NCBI GenBank assembly: GCA_964412845.1
Contig: CAYPQM010000182.1
Span: 1-12,338, forward strand
DNA length: 12,338 nt
Source: JAWWPY01 sp964412845
Lineage (GTDB): Bacteria > Actinomycetota > Actinomycetes > Streptosporangiales > Streptosporangiaceae
Direction of reading: 5' to 3'
Each line of letters opens with the position of its first letter. The first letter of the stretch is position 1. Shown here in pieces: positions 6,344 to 11,806 of the stretch. The translations under genes were made by a program, and so were the position numbers. The notes beneath the pieces are model-generated. The model was not told where the DNA came from and did no database searches. It saw nothing but the letters and a program-made list of their open reading frames with translations.

Positions 6344-7312
6344 ATGCGCGCCGTGTTCGCCGCGCTGGGCGCGAACCTGGGCATCGCGGTGACCAAGTTC
6401 GTGGCGTTCGCGTTCACCGGCTCGGCGTCGATGCTCGCCGAGTCCATCCACTCGGTCGCGGACAGCGCCAACCAGGCGCTGCTGCTGCTGGGCCGCAGCC
6501 GGGCGCGGCAGGAGCAGACCGAGGAGCACCCGTTCGGCTTCGGCCGGGAACGCTACTTCTACGCCTTCGTGGTCGCCGTGGTGCTGTTCACGGTCGGCGC
6601 GCTGTTCTCGCTGTATGAGGGAGAGCACAAGGTCACCCATCCGGAGCACGTGCGCTCGCCGGTGATCGCCTTCATCGTGCTGGGCGTCGCCATGGTCCTG
6701 GAAGGCCTGTCGCTGCGCACCGCGGTGCGTGAGTCCAACACCTCCCGCGGCCGGCACAGCTGGACGGCCTTCATCCGCCGGTCCAAGTCACCGGAACTCC
6801 CGGCGATCCTGCTGGAGGACGTGGCCGCGCTCACTGGCCTGGTCTTCGCCACCGTGGGGGTGGCGCTGGCGGTGGTCACCGGGAACGGGGTCTGGGACGG
6901 CGTGGGCTCGCTGTCGATCGGCGTGCTGCTCGGCTGCGTGGCAGGGGTGCTGGCGGTCGAGATGAAGAGCCTGCTGATCGGGGAGTCGGCGAGCAATGAG
7001 GTGGAACGGGCGATCGTCGCGGCCCTGGAGAACGGCCCCGAGGTGGAGTGCGTCATCCACATGCGGACCCTGCACATGGGCCCGGAGAGCCTGCTGGTCG
7101 CCGCGAAGATCGCGGTGCGCCGGACGGACAGCGCCGCCACCCTCGCGGCGGGCATCGACGCGGCGGAACGCCGGGTCAGGGCCGTGGTGCCGATCGCGGA
7201 GATGATCTACCTGGAGCCGGATCTCTACCAGGAGTCCAGGGCGGACGTGACGGATCCGGCGATCCGCGCGGTGCGCCGCCCGCGCCCCCGCCGCCGGTTA
7301 GGCCGCGGCTAG
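6344..7312 (+). CDS. Cation diffusion facilitator (CDF) metal transporter
   Basis: From ATG 6344 the protein has 322 residues. It is an inner-membrane exporter of divalent metal ions (Zn, Fe, Mn or similar), probably driven by proton antiport. Membrane segments are visible at about 5-26, 30-50, 72-91, 106-124, 157-178 and 188-206. The TM2 metal motif is ESIHSVAD (H36, D40), the TM2-TM3 loop carries the subfamily signature EEHPFGFGRER (60-70), and TM5 has LLEDVAAL (157-163) instead of HxxxD, as in ZnT9-like members. The cytoplasmic C-terminal domain runs from about 210 to 295 (IHMRTLHMGPESLLVAAKI), and the tail is Arg/Pro-rich. The same frame stays open, with GC-rich third positions, back to 6194. 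An ATC at 6200 with a good ribosome binding site could add 48 Pro/Ala-rich residues. The metal cannot be told from sequence. Confidence 0.88.
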   Translation: MRAVFAALGANLGIAVTKFVAFAFTGSASMLAESIHSVADSANQALLLLGRSRARQEQTEEHPFGFGRERYFYAFVVAVVLFTVGALFSLYEGEHKVTHPEHVRSPVIAFIVLGVAMVLEGLSLRTAVRESNTSRGRHSWTAFIRRSKSPELPAILLEDVAALTGLVFATVGVALAVVTGNGVWDGVGSLSIGVLLGCVAGVLAVEMKSLLIGESASNEVERAIVAALENGPEVECVIHMRTLHMGPESLLVAAKIAVRRTDSAATLAAGIDAAERRVRAVVPIAEMIYLEPDLYQESRADVTDPAIRAVRRPRPRRRLGRG

Positions 7313-7799
7313 GGGCCAGGTTCAGCAGCCGCAGCGCGCGTTCCTTCTCGAATTCCAGGGCCCGCACCGGCGGCGGCGGGATCCGCCCGATGCGCCGGCC
7401 GAGTTCGGCCAGTTCGGCCCGCAGGCTGGGTTCCGTCAAAACCCGCATACCGAACGCAACCTCAGCCGGGCTCACGTCATAACGCCGCTCGAAGTCCAGG
7501 CCCATCGCGACCGCGGCCAGGTCGTCCTCGTCGAAGTGCCGGTGACCTGGCGCGCGGCCGCGGGCCGCTGCGCTCACGGGCCGTGCGTCGCCGGGTCGTG
7601 CGTCGCCGGGTCGTGCGTCGCCGGGTCGTGCGTCGCCGGGCCGTGCGTCGCGGGGCCGCGGGTCACCCGGGCGTGGCCGCCGGGACTGTGCACGGATGGG
7701 CCGGTGCTCCCGGACCGGGGGAAGCAGGCCGAGCAGTTCCCGGTAGCGGAGCATCCTGGGCGACGTGCCGAGGAGGCCGGCCGCCTCCGTGATACGCAT
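7176..7799 (-). CDS. MerR-type transcriptional regulator with a repeat-filled wing
   Basis: The protein has 207 residues. The N-terminus MRITEAAGLLGTSPRMLRYRELLGLLPP (1-28) is a MerR helix-turn-helix. The second half of the DNA-binding domain, GHRHFDEDDLAAVAMGLDFERRYDVS, resumes at 85. Normally these parts are only a few residues apart. Here about 55 residues of Arg/Pro/Gly/Asp, including four to five GDARP repeats, are inserted in the wing. A helix with charged heptads (125-160) follows and could be the dimerisation coil. Beyond about residue 162 the frame runs antisense into the end of the cation efflux gene for 137 bases, giving a Pro/Ser/Gly-rich tail. No cysteine or effector-binding domain is seen, so no metal sensing is implied. 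It is divergent from ahcY, which it may regulate together with itself. Confidence 0.7.
   Translation of the reverse strand: MRITEAAGLLGTSPRMLRYRELLGLLPPVREHRPIRAQSRRPRPGDPRPRDARPGDARPGDARPGDARPGDARPVSAAARGRAPGHRHFDEDDLAAVAMGLDFERRYDVSPAEVAFGMRVLTEPSLRAELAELGRRIGRIPPPPVRALEFEKERALRLLNLAPSRGLTGGGGAGGAPRGSPDPSRPPWTPGRDPAPGRSSPRSAPRP
7581..7655. repeat. 15-bp tandem repeat inside the MerR-type gene
   Basis: The unit (C/T)CGTGCGTCGCCGGG occurs at 7581-7595, 7596-7610, 7611-7625 and 7626-7640, with a degenerate fifth copy at 7641-7655 and a fading sixth to 7670. The three copies from 7596 to 7640 are identical. On the coding (minus) strand each unit encodes GDARP, keeping the frame. Confidence 0.92.
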
Positions 7800-7805
7800 G
7801 ACACG

Positions 7806-7811
7806 AATCTA
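7806..7811 (-). promoter_or_regulatory. Candidate -10 element of the MerR-type gene (leaderless)
   Basis: On the minus strand TAGATT ends 6 bases before the ATG, so the transcript would begin at or next to the start codon. It sits in the only AT-rich patch of the intergenic region. No clear -35 is seen. Confidence 0.45.
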
Positions 7812-7815
7812 ACAT

Positions 7816-7829
7816 TTTCTTGTCAGAAA
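7816..7829. promoter_or_regulatory. Palindrome TTTCT-TGTC-AGAAA, candidate operator
   Basis: A 5-bp inverted repeat with a 4-base spacer lies just upstream of the merR -10 element and about 100 bases before ahcY. It falls where MerR-family proteins bind, in the spacer between -35 and -10. Autoregulation and control of ahcY are inferences. Confidence 0.4.
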
Positions 7830-7874
7830 CGCCGGATCAGGGATGCGCTGGGTGCCGCCGGCCCCGTACGGTGC

Positions 7875-7906
7875 AGGTGGGGGAGGCTCCCGAGCCAGCT
7901 CCACCT
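7875..7906 (+). promoter_or_regulatory. Leader hairpin before ahcY
   Basis: An eight-pair outer stem (7875-7882 with 7899-7906, one G-U) is followed by two mismatches and a four-pair inner stem (GGCT 7885-7888 with AGCC 7893-7896) closed by the loop CCCG. It ends 11 bases before the ahcY ribosome binding site. It does not match the SAH riboswitch consensus as I remember it. It may be a regulatory leader or may simply be structured GC-rich sequence. Confidence 0.4.
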
Positions 7907-7928
7907 ACTCGTGACCCGGAGGAGAGAA

Positions 7929-9374
7929 ATGCCCGCGGAATCCGTTCGGTATAAGGTCGCTGATCTTTCGCTTGCCGCCTATGGGCGCAAAGAGATCAAG
8001 CTCGCCGAGCATGAGATGCCTGGCCTGATGTCGGTGCGGGCGGAGTACGCGCAGGCGCAGCCGCTGCGCGGGGCGCGGATCACCGGGTCGCTGCACATGA
8101 CCATCCAGACGGCGGTCCTGATCGAGACGCTGGTGGCGCTGGGCGCGGAGGTGCGCTGGGCGAGCTGCAACATCTTCTCGACCCAGGATCACGCGGCTGC
8201 GGCGGTCGCGGTCGGGCCCGAGGGCACGCCGGAGGACCCGCAGGGAATCCCGGTGTTCGCCTGGAAGGGCGAGAGCCTCCAGGAGTACTGGTGGTGCACC
8301 GACCAGGCGCTGACCTGGCCCGGCGAGGACGGGCCGAACATGATCCTGGACGACGGCGGTGACGCCACGATGCTGGTGCACAAGGGCGCGGAGTACGAGG
8401 GAGCCAGGGCGGTCCCGTCGGCGGCTGCCGATGACGCCGAGGAGTGGCAGGTCATCCTGGAACTGCTGCGGACGTCGCTGGCGGCCAGCGCGGACCGGTG
8501 GACCGTCATGAGCGAGGGCATCAGGGGCGTGAGTGAGGAGACCACGACCGGCGTGCACCGGCTCTATGAGATGGAGCGCGACGGTTCGCTGCTGTTCCCG
8601 GCGATCAACGTCAACGACGCGGTGACCAAGTCGAAGTTCGACAACAAGTACGGCTGCCGGCACTCGCTGATCGATGGCATCAACCGGGCTACGGACGTGC
8701 TGATCGGCGGGAAGGTGGCGGTCGTCTGCGGGTACGGCGACGTGGGCAAGGGCTGCGCGGAGTCGCTGCGCGGCCAGGGCGCCCGGGTGATCATCACCGA
8801 GATCGACCCGATCTGCGCGCTGCAGGCGGCGATGGACGGATTCCAGGTCGCCACCCTGGAGGACGTCGTGTCAAACGCGGACATCTTCGTGACCGCGACC
8901 GGCAACCGGGACATCATCATGGCCGATCACATGGCCGCCATGAAGCACCAGGCGATCGTCGGGAACATCGGTCACTTCGACAACGAGATCGACGTGACGG
9001 GCCTGTCGCGGATGCCGGGCATCCGCAAGGTGACCATCAAGCCGCAGGTGGACGAGTGGAAGTTCGCGGACGGCCACAGCGTGATCCTGCTGTCCGAGGG
9101 CCGCCTGCTCAACCTCGGCAACGCGACCGGCCACCCCAGCTTCGTCATGTCGAACTCCTTCACCAACCAGGTGATCGCCCAGATCGAGCTGTTCACCAAG
9201 GCCGAGGAGTACCCGGTCGGCGTGCACACCCTGCCCAAGCACCTCGACGAGAAGGTGGCCCGGCTGCACCTGGACGCGCTCGGGGTGCGGCTGACCGAAC
9301 TGTCCAAGGAGCAGGCCGACTACATCGGGGTCCCGGTGGAGGGTCCCTACAAGCCCGACTCCTACCGCTACTGA
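7929..9374 (+). CDS. ahcY: Adenosylhomocysteinase (S-adenosylhomocysteine hydrolase)
   Basis: This cytoplasmic, NAD-dependent enzyme splits S-adenosylhomocysteine into homocysteine and adenosine, relieving product inhibition of methyltransferases in the SAM cycle. The ATG at 7929 has GGAGGAG four bases upstream. The 481-residue length is the usual bacterial form, with the roughly 40-residue insertion near 150-190 (AEYEGAR to ADRWTVMSEG). Visible residues, with human equivalents in brackets: H56 (55) in LHMT, the signature NIFSTQDHAAAA (81-92), D142 (131) in DDGGD, E204 (156) in EETTTG, K234 and D238 (186, 190) in TKSKFDN, the NAD loop GYGDVGKG (268-275), H349 (301) in NIGHFD, GHP (401-403) and the C-terminal K475PDSYRY. 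Nothing is missing. The frame extends upstream to 7536 without a stop, but that part is antisense to the MerR-type gene. A second SAHH-like gene follows after 4 bases. Confidence 0.97.
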   Translation: MPAESVRYKVADLSLAAYGRKEIKLAEHEMPGLMSVRAEYAQAQPLRGARITGSLHMTIQTAVLIETLVALGAEVRWASCNIFSTQDHAAAAVAVGPEGTPEDPQGIPVFAWKGESLQEYWWCTDQALTWPGEDGPNMILDDGGDATMLVHKGAEYEGARAVPSAAADDAEEWQVILELLRTSLAASADRWTVMSEGIRGVSEETTTGVHRLYEMERDGSLLFPAINVNDAVTKSKFDNKYGCRHSLIDGINRATDVLIGGKVAVVCGYGDVGKGCAESLRGQGARVIITEIDPICALQAAMDGFQVATLEDVVSNADIFVTATGNRDIIMADHMAAMKHQAIVGNIGHFDNEIDVTGLSRMPGIRKVTIKPQVDEWKFADGHSVILLSEGRLLNLGNATGHPSFVMSNSFTNQVIAQIELFTKAEEYPVGVHTLPKHLDEKVARLHLDALGVRLTELSKEQADYIGVPVEGPYKPDSYRY

Positions 9375-9378
9375 CCGC

Positions 9379-10674
9379 GTGGCTGGGGCGCAGTCCGACA
9401 TCGCGGACCCCGGACTGGCCGGCGCGGGCATGGCGCGCATCGGCTGGGCGCGGCGCGCGATGCCGGTGCTGCGCCTGATCGGCGAGCGGTTCGCGGCCGA
9501 GCAGCCACTGGCCGGGCTGACGATCGCGGCCTGCCTGCATGTCACGGCGGAGACGGCAGTGCTGGTGGATACGTTGCGCGCGGGCGGGGCCCAGGTGTTC
9601 CTGGCGGCATCGAACCCGCTGTCCACCCAGGACGACATCGCAGCCGCGCTGGTCGCTGACGGGGCCGCCGTGGTCTACGCGCGGGCCGGCGCCGACCGGC
9701 TGACCTACGACGAGCACATCCACCGGGCCCTGGACTCCGGTCCTGACCTGGTCGTGGATGATGGCGGCGACCTGGTGAACACGCTGCACACGCAGCGGCC
9801 TGACCTGCTGGGCGCGGTGCTTGGCGGATGTGAGTCGACCACGACCGGAGTGATCAGGCTGCGCCGGATGGCCGGGGAAGGCACGCTGGCCTTTCCCGCG
9901 GTCGCGGCGGACTCGACCGCGACCAGGCTGATGTTCGACAGCAGGTACGGCACCGGGCAGTCAGCCATTGACGGGATCGTGCGGGCCACCAACCTGCTGC
10001 TGGCCGGCAAGACCGTGGTGGTGGCCGGCTACGGGTCGTGCGGTACCGGGATCGCCCAGCGGGCCAGAGGGCTCGGCGCGCAGGTCATCGTGACCGAGGT
10101 CGATCCGGTGCGCGCCCTTGACGCGATCATGCAGGGTTTCCGGGTGCTGCCGATGGCGGCCGCGGCGCCGCTGGGTGAACTGTTCATCACGGCGACCGGC
10201 TCACGTGACGTGATCGGTGCCGGGCACATGGCGGTCATGCGGGACGGCGCGATCCTGTGTAACGCCGGCCACTTCGACGTCGAGGTGGATGTGCGCGCGC
10301 TCACCGACATGGCGGTCGAGATCAACCATGACGTGCGCCCGCACACGGACGAGTACCTGCTCGCCGATGGCCGCCGGCTGCTGCTGCTGGCCGAGGGCCG
10401 GATCGTGAACCTGGTCGCCGCGGAGGGCAACCCGCCCACGGTCATGGACGTGTCCTTCGCCGGCCAGGCGCTCGTGCTCGGCTGGCTGGCCCGTGAGCAC
10501 GGCTCACTGCGGCCCGGGGTGCACGGCGTGCCGGCGGCCATCGACGACCAGGTCGCCCGGCTGGCCCTGGCCGCGTCCGGCGCGGAGATCGACGCTCTCA
10601 CCCCGGCGCAGCAGGAGTACCTGAGCTCCTGGCAGCCGCTGTTCCCCGGTTCCTGTCGTTCCAACGACAGCTAA
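9379..10674 (+). CDS. Divergent adenosylhomocysteinase-like protein with lost catalytic residues
   Basis: The protein has 431 residues from GTG 9379, four bases after the ahcY stop and without its own ribosome binding site, so it is probably translationally coupled. The start is supported by N-terminal similarity to archaeal-type enzymes (ADPGLAGAG...GWARRAMPVLRLI). ACLHVTAETAVL, NPLSTQDDIAAAL, RYGTGQSAIDGI, AGYGSCGTG, NAGHFDVEVD and YLSSW mark the short archaeal/Thermotoga-type lineage, which lacks the insertion and KPDxYRY tail of the neighbour. It keeps H54, D128, D187 and H298 (human 55, 131, 190, 301) and the NAD loop (217-224). It has S153 for E156, D178 for N181, R183 for K186, S188 for N191 and N351 for H353. 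Normal hydrolase activity is doubtful. It may be an NAD-binding regulator or partner of AhcY, or act on another substrate. The final residues (SCRSNDS) are encoded by a palindrome. Confidence 0.85.
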   Translation: MAGAQSDIADPGLAGAGMARIGWARRAMPVLRLIGERFAAEQPLAGLTIAACLHVTAETAVLVDTLRAGGAQVFLAASNPLSTQDDIAAALVADGAAVVYARAGADRLTYDEHIHRALDSGPDLVVDDGGDLVNTLHTQRPDLLGAVLGGCESTTTGVIRLRRMAGEGTLAFPAVAADSTATRLMFDSRYGTGQSAIDGIVRATNLLLAGKTVVVAGYGSCGTGIAQRARGLGAQVIVTEVDPVRALDAIMQGFRVLPMAAAAPLGELFITATGSRDVIGAGHMAVMRDGAILCNAGHFDVEVDVRALTDMAVEINHDVRPHTDEYLLADGRRLLLLAEGRIVNLVAAEGNPPTVMDVSFAGQALVLGWLAREHGSLRPGVHGVPAAIDDQVARLALAASGAEIDALTPAQQEYLSSWQPLFPGSCRSNDS

Positions 10675-10707
10675 AGCGCTTTTACTGTCGTTGGAACGAC
10701 AGTAAAA
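10653..10707. repeat. Nested double palindrome between convergent genes; probable terminator or REP-like element
   Basis: CTGTCGTTCCAACGACAG (10653-10670) and CTGTCGTTGGAACGACAG (10685-10702) are each palindromic apart from the two central bases, and each is the exact reverse complement of the other. The spacer contains the palindrome AAAGCGCTTT (10673-10682). The right copy is extended by TTTT/AAAA to a perfect 13-bp stem (10680-10707). The DNA can form two hairpins or one 50-base hairpin. It is far more AT-rich than its surroundings. It contains the TAA stop (10672-10674) of the SAHH-like gene and lies 21 bases from the stop of the convergent RDD gene. T-runs lie inside the arms, not after them. 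Confidence 0.75.
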
Positions 10708-10727
10708 CGCATCCCATGCGGTGGGGC

Positions 10728-11741
10728 TCAGGCCGGGGGAAGGAACCCAGACGGCCGGACTGAGGCTGCAGCGTCGGACTGTTCGTCCAGAGGCGGCTGG
10801 GATCCGGGAGGCGGCTGGGGAGCCTGGGAACCCGGGGGTGGCTGGGAACCGTAGGGCGGCTGGGGAGCCTGGGATCCCGGGGGAGCCTGGGATCCCGGGG
10901 GCGGCTGAGATCCGGGGGACAGCCCGTAGCCGGTGGAAGGCTGGGGTGTGCCGAAGGGCCGGGGCCTGGCTGCGGACGGCCCGTAGGCCATGATCCGGGC
11001 ATGTTCACGGGACCGCCGTTCGGCCAGAACGGCACTGAGGTAGGCGGCGGCGGGGGTGCCGGGCGGTGGCAGCGGGCTGACCTGTGCCTGCACCGCGCCG
11101 GCGATCCGCTGGCCGAACTCCTCCCGCGCGGCGGGCGTGAGCTCGTGGTAGCGGCTCAGGTAACTGCGGGCCGTCTCGGCCGTGACGTCCGACAGCCCGG
11201 CGAGTTGCAGGGTCGAAGCCCAGCCGGCCAGGGCGGGCGGAACAACCGCCAGCGGAGCGGCGAGCGCCTTCCTCGCGGGCACGCGTTCCTGGATGACATA
11301 CGTTCCGGCGAGCATGTCACCGAGGCGCTTGCCCTTCGCCGACAGCAGGGCGGTGAGCAGCGCGGGAATGCCGAACAGGATCGTGAACTCCAGCACGCCC
11401 ACCAGGGCCCGCACGAACGCCTGGCGGAAACGTTCCGGGCCGCCGTCATCGCTCACCACCCGCAAGCCCATGGCGAGTTTTCCCAGAGACTTTCCCCTGG
11501 TCAGAGTCTCGAAGATGGTCGGATAGCCCACGATGACCAGGATGAAGCTGGTCAGGAACACGGCCGTAAGCGACGCTAGGTCCAGGCCACCGCCCGCGGC
11601 CGCGGCGCTGGTGGTCAGCAGGACAATGAACAGCAGGCCACCCTGGGCCACCAGGTCGATGACGCGCGCGACCATGCGGCTCGGGAACCGGGCGATCGGC
11701 ACCTCGAGGACGACGGCCTCACCAGTCACGACCTCGTCCAC
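10728..11741 (-). CDS. RDD family membrane protein with Pro/Gln-rich repeat tail
   Basis: The protein has 337 residues from a GTG (plus-strand CAC, 11739-11741), with a GGGGG stretch about 6 bases upstream. The RDD domain spans about 16-155. It contains the ARFPSRMVARVIDLV start with the R..D pair, membrane segments near 29-48, 57-76 and 110-134, the GKSLGKLAMGLRVVSDDG motif (83-100) and KRLGDMLAGTYVIQ (138-151). A cytosolic Ala-rich helical region follows (155-250). The tail from about 270 is made of PPGSQ/APQPP repeats and is probably disordered. The function of RDD proteins is poorly known; some are linked to ion transport or membrane complexes. In Streptomyces-like genomes it sits divergently beside spoIIM, DUF58 and moxR genes, matching the next gene here. 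Confidence 0.88.
   Translation of the reverse strand: MDEVVTGEAVVLEVPIARFPSRMVARVIDLVAQGGLLFIVLLTTSAAAAGGGLDLASLTAVFLTSFILVIVGYPTIFETLTRGKSLGKLAMGLRVVSDDGGPERFRQAFVRALVGVLEFTILFGIPALLTALLSAKGKRLGDMLAGTYVIQERVPARKALAAPLAVVPPALAGWASTLQLAGLSDVTAETARSYLSRYHELTPAAREEFGQRIAGAVQAQVSPLPPPGTPAAAYLSAVLAERRSREHARIMAYGPSAARPRPFGTPQPSTGYGLSPGSQPPPGSQAPPGSQAPQPPYGSQPPPGSQAPQPPPGSQPPLDEQSDAAASVRPSGFLPPA
10800..10918. repeat. Degenerate repeats encoding the PPGSQ tail of the RDD protein
   Basis: The stretch is built from variants of GGCGGCTGGGA and GAGCCTGGGA(T/A)CCCGGGG. Two exact 18-base copies lie at 10865-10882 and 10883-10900, each encoding PPGSQA on the minus strand. The repeats keep the reading frame. 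Confidence 0.75.
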
Positions 11742-11794
11742 ACGAGCCCCCGTTTCGGTCTATTTGGCCACCAGGCTAGCCGGGCCAGAGGCAG

Positions 11795-11800
11795 TAGTCT
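11795..11800 (+). promoter_or_regulatory. Candidate -10 element of the SpoIIM-family gene (leaderless)
   Basis: TAGTCT ends 6 bases before the GTG at 11807, so transcription would start at or beside the start codon. No Shine-Dalgarno sequence precedes that GTG, which fits a leaderless transcript. Confidence 0.45.
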
Positions 11801-11806
11801 CCCTTC

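Noticed and set aside
7581..7655. CRISPR array
   Set aside because: The 15-base units are directly adjacent with no spacers and keep a coding frame.
7536..7928. In-frame upstream extension of ahcY containing CVAGS repeats
   Set aside because: It is antisense to the MerR-type gene, the repeats are the reverse reading of GDARP units, and a strong ribosome binding site with the family N-terminus sits at ATG 7929.
7830..7928. SAH riboswitch before ahcY
   Set aside because: The conserved sequence blocks I know for that class are not present; only a simple hairpin is seen.
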